A stretch of 20,556 nt of DNA from assembly GCA_035493895.1 (NCBI GenBank), contig DATJHM010000282.1:1-20556 (forward strand). Direction: 5' to 3'. Below, in pieces: positions 1-6,935 of this stretch. Origin of the DNA: DATJHM01 sp035493895. Lineage in GTDB: Bacteria; Chloroflexota; Ktedonobacteria; Ktedonobacterales; Ktedonobacteraceae. Both the position numbers and the translations under genes were made by a program. Position 1 is the first letter of the stretch; every line of letters begins with the position of its first letter. The notes under the pieces are model-generated. The model searched no databases and was not told the origin of the DNA. It was given only the letters and a program-made list of their open reading frames with translations.

Positions 1-540
1 CCACAAAGCAAGGAAGCGCAGGTTTTCTGGGTCGAATTGCACACCAGACGCTGGCAGAAGTTGCTTGAAACCGAAACCAGCCTGGGCACTGCCTATGCCG
101 ATACCGATCCGGTCAAGCTTTACTACAATTTCGCCCTGGTCAAGTTAGGGTATATGGAGCGAGACGTTTTTGAGGCAGGCTTTGTGCAAACGGAGCAGGC
201 GTTCAAGCAAAGCTCGCTTGGTTTCGCTGATCACGTCATTGTCCTTTCGGCCCCACCTCATATTTTGCTTCAGCGCAAAAATGCCGATGCCTCGCGCCAG
301 AGAGGTCACTTTCATCTGCATGCCCGCCTCGGCCCCCTCATCGAGGAATACTATACCCTTATAGAACGTTTGCGCCCCGGCACAATTCATTTCCTCGATG
401 CCACAAGCGAGCGGAGAGACGAGATACTGTCTGCCCTCGTTGCTCAACGCATGACCCCTTCAAGCAATGAGCAGCGATCTGATCTCTATACGCTGCGTCG
501 TTTGAAACAGGCGTTAGATGCCCTGCTTCCTATAGGATAG
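1..540 (+). CDS. P-loop nucleotide kinase-like protein, C-terminal part (5' end outside window)
   Basis: The frame is open from base 1, so the gene starts upstream; 179 residues and the TAA stop are visible. The visible part looks like the back half of a P-loop nucleoside/nucleotide kinase. It has a helical region after the nucleotide site, then a beta strand (HVIVLSAPPHILLQRK) typical of the 'V.L..P...L..R' strand of thymidylate/deoxynucleoside kinases. A basic lid-like stretch follows (RKNADASRQRGHF), then a late strand (TIHFLDAT) and a C-terminal helix. The Walker A loop would lie upstream of the window, so catalysis cannot be confirmed. The downstream neighbour is convergent, with a hairpin in between. 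Alternative: a generic AAA-type ATPase of unknown substrate. The fold assignment is from pattern recognition only. Confidence 0.6.
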   Translation, partial: PQSKEAQVFWVELHTRRWQKLLETETSLGTAYADTDPVKLYYNFALVKLGYMERDVFEAGFVQTEQAFKQSSLGFADHVIVLSAPPHILLQRKNADASRQRGHFHLHARLGPLIEEYYTLIERLRPGTIHFLDATSERRDEILSALVAQRMTPSSNEQRSDLYTLRRLKQALDALLPIG

Positions 541-551
541 GAGCAAAGAAC

Positions 552-581
552 ATGGCCTTGCGAGTCCATCCGCAAGGCCAT
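552..581. terminator. Perfect 11-bp hairpin between convergent genes, probable bidirectional terminator
   Basis: Arms ATGGCCTTGCG (552-562) and CGCAAGGCCAT (571-581) are exact reverse complements around an 8-nt loop. The hairpin lies 12 nt after the stop at 540 and downstream of the convergent gene ending at 641. Only a weak T-rich tail follows on the minus strand and none on the plus strand, so termination is inferred from position and stem strength. Confidence 0.5.
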
Positions 582-640
582 ACAAAATCTCCCATGTGTA
601 CTATTTTCCTGCTAGCTGATTATTTCGCGGTAGCACCTCT

Positions 641-901
641 TTACGACAGATAATACAGTACGCTCATCCCCAGGTGACGAACGTATTGTTCAATGGCTTC
701 TGCACCATCGGGAAAGATGAGCTTATACATGGTGGATTGTGGTGGGCGCGGCCAGCTTTCCTCGCGTGTGGTGCCTGCTGGGAAGGTGATTTCCCGATAC
801 TCATTGACAATCGCAATACGACATCCATGTAATCGAAAGAAAGCTTCTGCATCTGGATGCATAGAAATTGGCGTTTTTATGGTGATTTGTTCGGCGTCCA
901 T
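641..901 (-). CDS. Small hypothetical protein (86 aa)
   Basis: I do not recognise this 86-residue protein. It starts at ATG 901 with a good ribosome-binding site (GAGGAG about 8 nt upstream), which supports it as a real gene. The sequence is mixed alpha/beta with no membrane segment or signal peptide. It has a hydrophobic C-terminal end (MSVLYYLS) and motifs such as CRIAIVNEYREITFPAG that suggest a small beta-sheet protein. A perfect 8-bp dyad lies just upstream of the ribosome-binding site, so it may be controlled by a dimeric repressor. It is monocistronic as far as can be seen. No function can be given. Confidence 0.6.
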   Translation of the reverse strand: MDAEQITIKTPISMHPDAEAFFRLHGCRIAIVNEYREITFPAGTTREESWPRPPQSTMYKLIFPDGAEAIEQYVRHLGMSVLYYLS

Positions 902-1324
902 GCCTTTGCTCCTCGTGTTTTGATAATCTATCAGTAGATTATGTAAACCTTGACGACCGTTGAAGCGCTTCGGTAACGGTACTGCGAATGTGGGCTATGC
1001 AAGAGGTTAACCGGGCCAGTATGGGCGTTTTTGTGGGGATTATCTGGAAGTGTATGTGCTAAAGTGTGCGTTAGCGTAGTTCTCTGTCAGTTGGATACAG
1101 AGGAGGCTAGTTGTGTAAGTGCTTGTGGAAGAGGTGAGCATATATAAACAAACCTATCCAGTAGAGGCACGGTGGAGTGAGAACGGAACTGTGCCTGCGA
1201 ACTCGCTTGATGCCGCTGGCTCCGCAGACGTATCGTTCCGCCCTTCTCACCGTTTCGCTTGCTACAGAAAACATGTGCAAGGAATTTTCCTGGTGCCGAA
1301 ATTTTTCGTACGTGTTGTGTCCCT
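902..1324. other. Intergenic stretch without a convincing gene
   Basis: This 423-bp gap holds the upstream region of the 86-aa gene, including the dyad at 923-942 and a short palindrome GAAGCGCTTC at 962-971. A weak 6-bp hairpin (CTCTGT / ACAGAG) lies near 1081-1103. Open frames in both directions lack ribosome-binding sites and protein-like composition. No terminator with a T-tract is evident after the C39-like gene that ends at 1325. Confidence 0.6.
923..942. promoter_or_regulatory. 8-bp dyad operator candidate upstream of the 86-aa gene
   Basis: ATAATCTA (923-930) and TAGATTAT (935-942) are perfect inverted repeats separated by TCAG. They lie about 20-40 nt upstream of the start at 901. 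On the minus strand the outer arm contains CATAAT, a possible -10 element, so a bound repressor would block transcription. AT-rich symmetry with a 4-bp centre is typical of dimeric regulators. No regulator gene is adjacent. Confidence 0.4.
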
Positions 1325-2254
1325 TCAAGCGAGCGCCGCAATAAAACGTGTTTCATATTCCGCGAGTTGTTCCAGCAACTCAGGTAAAACTGCACGCTTG
1401 TTGACGGCCGATGCATGCTGGAGCTGACCGTAGATCAGGCACTCTTCCCAGCGGATGGCGGCGGCTTGAGGGAGCCGTGCCTGGAGAAAGAAGGCGCTAT
1501 CCAGGCAGCGTTGCGCCGATACGCGCCAGTTGAAAGAGGGCAGACTTCCAAGCGCGAGTTCGGGCCAGGAGCGCAGATCAGCTGCGAGCGTGCGCATGGC
1601 ATCGGGTCCGTAGAGAAGCGTCATGCCATTGGCGAAGGTCTCTGGCGTGCATGCAAAATTTGTGCGCGCACGAGCAAGTGTCCGTTCCCAGATCTCGTCC
1701 TCGGTTGGCGGGCGACCCTGCGCGCCTATCTGCCACAGACCATAGGGTTTGCCCGTATAGATATCGCGTTGCCATCCGGCGAGAAAATCGGAGAGCGGTA
1801 GCGGTACAGCCACATAGCCCTCTGGATCATGGACGATTACCGCATCAGGCTGCAATGCCAGCACAACGATCGCATGGTCGCTACCATAGAGCTGTTGATG
1901 GTAAGGTATATAGGTGAGGTAGCCCATATCGAGCATGCCCGCCACGACCGGTCCCGATTTCAACGCATTCTCCAGCGCTGCCAGGGCGCTTGTGTCATCT
2001 GTCGCATCTGTATAGGTATAGGTATAGTTCAATGTGCGTAACAAATGCTCGCCTGCCAGATGATAGCCATAGCCATCAATGGCGAAAAAGTGCGCTTTAT
2101 CGCGCACATACACAAAGCCGAATGGTTCGCCACTGACGCACTCTAGCCATGGCAGTGAATAGACATGCCCAGGGTTTGCCAGAACCATTTGCATGCACTT
2201 GATCAGACAATAGCTCATGCGCCCCTCAAAGGGGGTAAGTGGAGGTGTTGTCAT
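1325..2254 (-). CDS. BtrH-like / C39-type papain-fold protein
   Basis: This 309-residue soluble protein looks like the BtrH N-terminal (papain-like, C39-related) fold. A Cys in an early helix (C16, context SYCLIKC), a His at 127 (GSDHAIVV) and an Asp at 143 (VHDPEGY) are spaced as a Cys-His-Asp triad. In this family such proteins are peptidases or acyltransferases; BtrH transfers an acyl group from a carrier protein in butirosin biosynthesis. The second half (about 170-309) is helical and resembles the C-terminal extension of BtrH-like proteins. The start at 2254 has AGGAG 8 nt upstream. It is the second gene of an operon, 5 bp after the MerR regulator, so its expression probably follows the regulator's ligand. 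There is no signal peptide, so it is cytoplasmic. Substrate unknown. Confidence 0.65.
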   Translation of the reverse strand: MTTPPLTPFEGRMSYCLIKCMQMVLANPGHVYSLPWLECVSGEPFGFVYVRDKAHFFAIDGYGYHLAGEHLLRTLNYTYTYTDATDDTSALAALENALKSGPVVAGMLDMGYLTYIPYHQQLYGSDHAIVVLALQPDAVIVHDPEGYVAVPLPLSDFLAGWQRDIYTGKPYGLWQIGAQGRPPTEDEIWERTLARARTNFACTPETFANGMTLLYGPDAMRTLAADLRSWPELALGSLPSFNWRVSAQRCLDSAFFLQARLPQAAAIRWEECLIYGQLQHASAVNKRAVLPELLEQLAEYETRFIAALA

Positions 2255-2259
2255 CGAAA

Positions 2260-3111
2260 TTACTCCTGTTTCTGTGTCTGGATGCGCTGATTTGTGTTGT
2301 CTACGGGTAGAAGAGGATATTGAATTTCGGTAAGGTAGGATGAAGCATTCTCCGTATGCAACGGACTACGGTAATAGATCTCGCGACATGGTCCTGCGAG
2401 GTGGTAGCCGCTCGTCTCGAGCCAGCGATTCAGAGCAGCATAGGCGCTACAAATGTTCGTATACTCGCCGCGATACAGGACACAGGCCACCGGCATCCCT
2501 CCGCTGAGCTGCTCACTGTGCAGATCGGTGATGGCGGAAGGCAGAGCCGTAACGGGCGCACCGACGAAGAGATCAAATCCTTCATCCAGCGTATTTTCGT
2601 CGAAGTAGAGATGAATGAGGGGACCGGCTGGGATGAGCATCTGTTGCTCGAGACGTTGCAACACTGTCCAGACAAAAGGACCGATCTCTTTCGTTGTCGC
2701 GACGCATTGACGCAGCCCGAGCAGCGTGAGCGGCTCGGTCCGCTTGAGCGCGACGTCGTAAAGTGGGAGATTCTCAGCGTCGGCGAGTTGCTTTGCTCGT
2801 GCCATCATTCGCTGGAGCCGTGCCTGCTCTTCTGCAATCAACTGCTGCTGCGCAACCAGTCGTTGTTGTAGCAGCGCCTCAATTGCCTTGATATCGTGCG
2901 TTTGCAGGAGCTGTGTGATCTCTTCCAGCGCAAATCCGCAGTCTTTGAGTGCCAGGATACGCATCATATCGGCCAGTTGCTCCATTTCGTACAAACGATA
3001 GCCGCTCTCTGGATCAATCTGGGATGGCCGCAGCACACCCTGCATATCATAGTGTCGCAGCGTTTTAATGGAGACCTGACTCAGACGCGCAAATTCTCCG
3101 ATCTTGAGCAT
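2260..3111 (-). CDS. MerR-family regulator with GyrI-like ligand-binding domain (BmrR type)
   Basis: The N-terminus (LKIGEFARLSQVSIKTLRHYD) is the MerR winged-helix DNA-binding motif, including the conserved 'TLRHYD' and 'GYRLYE' stretches (residues 1-70). A Gln/Leu-rich dimerisation coiled coil follows (about 75-118). Residues 120-270 fit a GyrI-like/AraC effector-binding domain, the architecture of BmrR, which senses hydrophobic cations and other small molecules. Length 283 aa is normal. The start at 3111 has AGGGA just upstream. It is the first gene of a two-gene operon with the C39-like protein. The promoter in front has the dyad and 19-bp spacer that MerR proteins activate by untwisting, so autoregulation is likely. 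The ligand is unknown. No Cys-based metal site is evident. Confidence 0.9.
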   Translation of the reverse strand: MLKIGEFARLSQVSIKTLRHYDMQGVLRPSQIDPESGYRLYEMEQLADMMRILALKDCGFALEEITQLLQTHDIKAIEALLQQRLVAQQQLIAEEQARLQRMMARAKQLADAENLPLYDVALKRTEPLTLLGLRQCVATTKEIGPFVWTVLQRLEQQMLIPAGPLIHLYFDENTLDEGFDLFVGAPVTALPSAITDLHSEQLSGGMPVACVLYRGEYTNICSAYAALNRWLETSGYHLAGPCREIYYRSPLHTENASSYLTEIQYPLLPVDNTNQRIQTQKQE

Positions 3112-3142
3112 TGTTCCCTCTTTTCTCTGCTAACGTACCTAT

Positions 3143-3173
3143 AGCATAGACCCTCCCGCAAGGGGAGGGTCAA
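3143..3173 (-). promoter_or_regulatory. MerR-type promoter and operator (19-bp spacer, 9-bp dyad)
   Basis: Read on the minus strand: a -35 box TTGACC (3173-3168), a spacer of exactly 19 bp (3167-3149) and a -10 box TATGCT (3148-3143). A perfect inverted repeat GACCCTCCC / GGGAGGGTC (3149-3157 and 3163-3171, 5-bp centre) fills the spacer and overlaps the -35 box. Over-long spacers with central dyads are the hallmark of promoters activated by MerR proteins. It sits 32-62 bp upstream of the MerR start codon. Confidence 0.8.
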
Positions 3174-3404
3174 GAGGAAATGGCTGTGATTTTTGCGCAT
3201 GTTAGGAATCTTCGTAAGACGCTAAATGAGCTGAGAGCAGGTCGCGAATGTTTTTCTTGAGGTCAGCTATTGTTTTGTGAGCCAGCGTCTGGTTGCTGTG
3301 ATGTGATTGTGACTACGGGATTCTATGCTCTCTTTACCGAGAGGAGTAAGACGGAAGATCGGAATCAATGTGGTTCTTGCAGAACGAGAAAAAGGAGATC
3401 CCCA

Positions 3405-3707
3405 ATGCTATGGTATTGTAAGTTCTCGTGGCATCCGCATACAAAGCGTGAGCAGGTTGCCAGACGCGTTGTAGAGCAACATGATGCTGGCGCAAATCAT
3501 CCAGAGCGTATTAAGGGATGGTATAACCTCGCTGGCGGCGGTGCAGGCTTCTTGCTTGTAGAAACAACGAATCCGCAGGACCTGACAGCCTTTTTGCAGC
3601 CCTACATGGATCTGATGGATTTCGATGTTCATGCGATCTATGCGCTTAACTATGAGCAGCAAATTGCTGAGCTGAGACGGATTGCGCAGGTGCCTGCCCC
3701 GGCTTAA
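3405..3707 (+). CDS. DUF3303-like small protein
   Basis: This 100-residue protein starts at ATG 3405, where AGGAGA lies 6 nt upstream; an upstream in-frame extension has no such signal. It begins with a beta strand (LWYCKFSWHPHTKREQV) and carries GWYNLAGGGAGFLLVET and a C-terminal 'MDFDVHAIYAL' strand. This is the pattern of the DUF3303 family, ferredoxin-like alpha/beta barrels of unknown function. There is no signal peptide or catalytic motif. It stands alone, with hairpins after its stop. Function is not known for the family; the assignment is from recognition of the overall pattern. Confidence 0.7.
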   Translation: MLWYCKFSWHPHTKREQVARRVVEQHDAGANHPERIKGWYNLAGGGAGFLLVETTNPQDLTAFLQPYMDLMDFDVHAIYALNYEQQIAELRRIAQVPAPA

Positions 3708-3772
3708 CCTGGGGCCATAATCGCTGAGGGCGCTTCTACGAGGGACATCCTCTCCCGTAGAGATAGTGTTTC

Positions 3773-3791
3773 TCGGTGACATTGTCACCGA
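3773..3791. promoter_or_regulatory. Perfect 19-bp palindrome
   Basis: TCGGTGACATTGTCACCGA is exactly self-complementary around a single central T. The short centre makes an RNA hairpin poor and a dimeric DNA-binding protein site more likely, but no adjacent regulator explains it. It lies 66 nt after the DUF3303 stop and about 240 nt before the channel-like gene. Confidence 0.35.
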
Positions 3792-3863
3792 CTTACCCGC
3801 TGGAACCTGGGAAGAGAAGAACACTGCCCCCTACATGATTATGCGAGCCGGGCGCAGGTCAAT

Positions 3864-3900
3864 AGCGCCTCTACGCAGGTCACCCCCTCGTAGAGGCGCT
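3864..3900 (+). terminator. 12-bp perfect hairpin, probable terminator after the DUF3303 gene
   Basis: AGCGCCTCTACG (3864-3875) pairs perfectly with CGTAGAGGCGCT (3889-3900) around a 13-nt loop, followed by a modest T-rich tail (GTTCATTTTC). It may instead be one copy of a dispersed repeat, since a degenerate relative lies at about 3730-3762. Confidence 0.45.
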
Positions 3901-4033
3901 GTTCATTTTCTGAAGTGTGACAAGAGAATAGTTGCAGTACCCTCAAGCGGGTCGTCAAAGGATTTTTGCCCCCAGAGGGAAGGTATACACACGAAAAACG
4001 AACAGGTCAAGTGTTTTTGCACCAGGGGTTACA

Positions 4034-4822
4034 ATGCATGTCTCAGCGTCTTTTGACCACCTCAAAGTTGCGCTTATTCTGGTGTTCTGTGTCCTGGCCG
4101 GGGGAACTTCCGGCTATATGCTGATTGAACATCTTCCCTTCACTGATGCTTTGTATACGACGGTGACGGTGATGACGACGCTGGGGATTGTGATCCATCC
4201 GCTGACTGAGCCCGGGCGGATATTGACGATGTTTGTGGTCATCTTTGGCATTGGTTCTTTGTTTTATACGCTGGGTGTGAGCATGGAATTCATGCTTGAG
4301 GGACATTTTAGTCAGAGGATCAGGGTATATCTGATGGATAGAGGTATTGGGTCATTGCGCGCACATGCGATCATTTGCGGCTTTGGGCGTGTAGGTTCGC
4401 AGATTGCAGAAGATTGTGCAACCGCAGGCAAACCTTTTGTCGTGATAGATGAAGATGAACATAACGTCGAGAAGTGTCTTCAGCACAACTACTTCGTGCT
4501 TCAGGGCGATGCGACCGACGATGAGATTCTGCGCGCAGCCGGTATTCAGCACGCGCAATGCGTCCTGGTCGCCACAGATAATGACGCTCACAATATCTTT
4601 ATTACTCTCTCCGCGCGTCATTTGAATGGCGAGTTGTTTATTGTCGCGCGGGCAAATCATACCGAGACTGAGGCAAAACTCAAGAGGGCAGGTGCAGATT
4701 GTGTGCTTTCTCCCTATACTATTGGTGGCCATTGTATGGCTCATCTGGCTATGCAAGCGGGTGGGGGAGAAGCCGGAGAATGCTTCACTGCGCGAGGCAC
4801 CAGGAAAGAGGAGCAATTATGA
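4034..4822 (+). CDS. Two-TM potassium-channel-like protein with RCK/TrkA-N domain
   Basis: The 262-residue protein has TM1 (about 12-32), a pore helix and loop (37-53), TM2 (62-85) and a cytoplasmic Rossmann RCK domain (about 110-235). The Rossmann domain carries the nucleotide-binding motif CGFGRVGSQ and an acidic strand end (VVIDEDE). This is the architecture of MthK-type ligand-gated K+ channels, which assemble as tetramers. The filter is odd: where such channels have TVGYG or TVGFG, this one reads TTLGIV, losing the second glycine. The C-terminal RCK subdomain is also missing or very short. It may conduct differently or not at all. I chose ATG 4034 because it sits just before TM1; the open frame extends 34 codons upstream. 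Its stop overlaps the next start (ATGA), so the two genes are co-translated. Confidence 0.8.
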   Translation: MHVSASFDHLKVALILVFCVLAGGTSGYMLIEHLPFTDALYTTVTVMTTLGIVIHPLTEPGRILTMFVVIFGIGSLFYTLGVSMEFMLEGHFSQRIRVYLMDRGIGSLRAHAIICGFGRVGSQIAEDCATAGKPFVVIDEDEHNVEKCLQHNYFVLQGDATDDEILRAAGIQHAQCVLVATDNDAHNIFITLSARHLNGELFIVARANHTETEAKLKRAGADCVLSPYTIGGHCMAHLAMQAGGGEAGECFTARGTRKEEQL

Positions 4823-5547
4823 TCAAGCAATTTCGTGATCGAGTAGAGGCGGGCAAATTGCTGGCAGTACGTCTGGCGTCATATAGTAATCGCCCGGATG
4901 TCCTGGTGCTGGCCCTGCCACGTGGTGGGGTACCGGTGGGATATGAGATCGCTCACATGCTACATGCTCCTCTGGATGTGATGATTGTGCGCAAACTGGG
5001 GGTGCCTGGACAGGAAGAGCTGGCGATGGGCGCAATTGCCTCCGGTGGGGTGCGCGTCCTCAATTATGATGTTGTGCATACGCTGGGCATTTCTGAGGCG
5101 GTGATCAATGAGGTCGCTGCCCGCGAACAACGCGAGTTGGAGCGGCGCGAGCGTCTGTATCGCGAGAATCGTCCACCGTGCGCTATTCGTGGGCGTATTG
5201 TGATGCTCGTGGATGATGGGATCGCGACCGGATCAACCATGCAGGCGGCCCTCTCGGTGGTGAAGCAGCAGCAGCCTGCCCACGTCATCGTTGCGGTGCC
5301 AATTGCCGCCGCTGCCACATGCGACAACTTTGTCGCACAGGGGGACGAGGTCGTTTGTGTCTTGAAGCCGGAGATGCTGTACGCCATTGGGGTCTGGTAT
5401 GAACAGTTCGCGCAAACCAGCGACGAAGAGGTACGCGAATTGCTCAAACATGCTCGCCAGCTGCACGCCGCCTGGGTCCAGGAACAGACGCAGCGAGGGA
5501 TATCTCTTACGGATGGGAAGATCGTCAAAGAGAAAAATGGCGCATAG
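4819..5547 (+). CDS. Phosphoribosyltransferase family protein
   Basis: This 242-residue protein contains the PRPP-binding signature at residues 131-140 (VDDGIATGST) and an upstream strand-loop (LALPRGGVPVGYEIA) typical of type I phosphoribosyltransferase folds. The overall layout matches a widespread family of stand-alone phosphoribosyltransferase-domain proteins of uncertain substrate, not a standard purine or pyrimidine salvage enzyme. The start at ATG 4819 has GAGGAG 5 nt upstream and overlaps the channel gene stop by 4 bp. An upstream open extension would lie inside the channel gene and is not needed. A hairpin with a run of eight T follows about 150 nt downstream. A link between a nucleotide-related enzyme and an RCK channel that binds nucleotides is possible but unproven. 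Confidence 0.85.
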   Translation: MIKQFRDRVEAGKLLAVRLASYSNRPDVLVLALPRGGVPVGYEIAHMLHAPLDVMIVRKLGVPGQEELAMGAIASGGVRVLNYDVVHTLGISEAVINEVAAREQRELERRERLYRENRPPCAIRGRIVMLVDDGIATGSTMQAALSVVKQQQPAHVIVAVPIAAAATCDNFVAQGDEVVCVLKPEMLYAIGVWYEQFAQTSDEEVRELLKHARQLHAAWVQEQTQRGISLTDGKIVKEKNGA

Positions 5548-5550
5548 CCC

Positions 5551-5646
5551 CCCTCTCGAAGAAAAGCAGAGGTAGGGGCAGCGGTTGATCCCTGCCTGCG
5601 GGGCAGCGGTTGATCCCTGCCCGCGGGGCAGCCCGCAAGCCTCTAC
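5551..5646. repeat. Dispersed minisatellite cassette A (25-bp tandem unit)
   Basis: Left flank CCCTCTCG (5551-5558), 7 nt, then GCAGAGGTAGGG (5566-5577), identical in order and spacing to the flank of the repeat at 11539-11725. Inside are two near-identical 25-bp units (5575-5599 and 5600-5624, key sequence GCAGCGGTTGATCCCTGCC, one C/T difference) and the start of a third (5625-5632). The right end is GCCTCTAC (5639-5646), nearly inverted relative to GTAGGGGC on the left. It is non-coding and lies 4 bp past the phosphoribosyltransferase stop. Confidence 0.75.
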
Positions 5647-5696
5647 GGGCAAGAAATTTTTGCGCCGGTTGATAATAGAGATAGAGCATCGGTGCA

Positions 5697-5724
5697 GGCG
5701 CTGAGTCGCGCCAGGATTTTTTTT
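5697..5724 (+). terminator. Rho-independent terminator candidate (GC hairpin plus eight T)
   Basis: GGCGC (5697-5701) pairs with GCGCC (5708-5712) around TGAGTC, and eight consecutive T follow at 5717-5724. It ends the channel/phosphoribosyltransferase unit. It lies 64 nt before the start of the redox operon, so an attenuator role for that operon cannot be excluded. The stem is short. Confidence 0.5.
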
Positions 5725-5787
5725 CGCAAGCAATGGAACGATGTCTCAATGGTTCCTGATCGTAGTGGATCGTAGGAAGGAAAGAGC

Positions 5788-6933
5788 ATGCAAGCTCCAG
5801 CAGAGAGAAATGATCGATGGGTCGTTCAGTGTGAGCAGCTTGAACAATTGCTGACGACGCTGCGCGCACGAGCGTACCACGTGATCGGGCCGGTCGTGCG
5901 CGATCAGGCAATTGTGTACGATACCCTGACCTCCATGGCCGATCTTCCGCGCGGATATACCGATGAGCAGGATGGGGGACAGTATCGGCTCAAGAAGCGC
6001 GATGATGAGGCGTTTTTTGGCTACGCGGTGGGGCCGCATTCCTGGAAACAGTTTCTCCATCCTCCCATCGTGCGTTTATGGAACGCGAAACGCGACGGCA
6101 AGAACAGCTTTCAACTCTCGCCCCAGGAGCAGAGCACGCCCAGATATGCCTTCATCGGCGTTCGCTCCTGTGAACTGCATGCCATTGCGATCCAGGATCG
6201 TGTGTTTCTACAATCTCCGTATACCGATCCCACCTATCAGGCGCGCCGTAAAGATCTCTTTCTGGTGGCAATCAATTGTGGACAGGCGGGCGGTACCTGT
6301 TTCTGTACCTCTATGCAGACAGGACCGCAGGCAACTTTCGGTTACGATCTCGCCCTCACCGAAATTATCGATGCATCCCGTCACTTCTTCGTCGTTCACG
6401 TCGGCACTGAGGCGGGCGCAGAGGTACTGAGCACTCTGACGTGTCAGCAGGCCAGTCCAGACGACATTCAGTGTGCGGAACAGATCGTAGAGAAAACGGC
6501 TCAGAGTATGGGGCGTGAGATGCCTGTCCCCCCATTCGAGATAAAAGCGCTACTCGCGCGCAACCTCGAGCATCCGCGCTGGGAAAATGTCGCGCAGCGC
6601 TGCCTGACGTGTACCAATTGCACGATGGTCTGTCCCACCTGTTTTTGTAGTACCGTAGAAGATACTACTGATCTGAGCGGAGAGCAGGCCGAACGTGTGC
6701 GCAAGTGGGATTCGTGCTTCACGATGGACTTTTCTTATCTCTATGGCGGCAGCATTCGCGCTTCGACGAAATCGCGCTATCGGCAGTGGATGACGCACAA
6801 GTTGTCCACCTGGTATGATCAGTTTGGCTCGTCAGGCTGCGTCGGCTGTGGACGTTGTATCACGTGGTGTCCAGTCGGCATCGATATTACCGAGGAAGTA
6901 CGTGCTATCTATGAAAGCGAGCGAGAGGAGTAA
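5788..6933 (+). CDS. 4Fe-4S dicluster redox protein, sulfhydrogenase beta / AsrA-like
   Basis: This 381-residue soluble protein has two [4Fe-4S] cysteine sets near the C-terminus: C272, C275, C278, C282 (CLTCTNCTMVCP) and C351, C354, C357, C361 (CVGCGRCITWCP). It also has the family-typical N-terminal pieces GVRSCELHAIAIQD and CGQAGGTCFCTSM. These match the beta subunit of group 3b NAD(P)-linked (sulf)hydrogenases and anaerobic sulfite reductase subunit A. In those complexes the subunit passes electrons between the flavin subunit and a catalytic partner. The start at 5788 has a GGAAGGAA-type ribosome-binding site. It is the first of three tightly packed genes, followed by a CNB-domain protein and a gamma-like flavin reductase. 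No NiFe hydrogenase or sirohaem subunit is in the window, so its electron acceptor is unknown. Confidence 0.85.
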   Translation: MQAPAERNDRWVVQCEQLEQLLTTLRARAYHVIGPVVRDQAIVYDTLTSMADLPRGYTDEQDGGQYRLKKRDDEAFFGYAVGPHSWKQFLHPPIVRLWNAKRDGKNSFQLSPQEQSTPRYAFIGVRSCELHAIAIQDRVFLQSPYTDPTYQARRKDLFLVAINCGQAGGTCFCTSMQTGPQATFGYDLALTEIIDASRHFFVVHVGTEAGAEVLSTLTCQQASPDDIQCAEQIVEKTAQSMGREMPVPPFEIKALLARNLEHPRWENVAQRCLTCTNCTMVCPTCFCSTVEDTTDLSGEQAERVRKWDSCFTMDFSYLYGGSIRASTKSRYRQWMTHKLSTWYDQFGSSGCVGCGRCITWCPVGIDITEEVRAIYESEREE

Positions 6934-6935
6934 TT

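Larger units (their letters stand above)
3708..4033. other. Intergenic region rich in inverted repeats
   Basis: This 326-bp gap carries three inverted-repeat structures: an imperfect TCTACG...CGTAGA hairpin at about 3735-3762, a perfect 19-bp palindrome at 3773-3791 and a perfect 12-bp-stem hairpin at 3864-3900. The first and third share the GCGC(C/T)TCTACG / CGTAGAG sequence and look like related repeat units. No gene is supported here. The frame upstream of 4034 is open but lacks a ribosome-binding site. Confidence 0.6.

Noticed and set aside
1087..1427. Overlapping open frames on both strands in the gap before the C39-like gene
   Set aside because: No ribosome-binding sites, no recognisable domains and unlikely composition; they partly overlap the C39-like gene end.
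4699..4818. Upstream extension of the phosphoribosyltransferase
   Set aside because: It lies inside the channel-like gene; the ATG at 4819 has a strong ribosome-binding site and starts the family domain.
5575..5632. Possible CRISPR array
   Set aside because: The units are directly adjacent with no unique spacers, and there are only about two copies; this is a tandem minisatellite.
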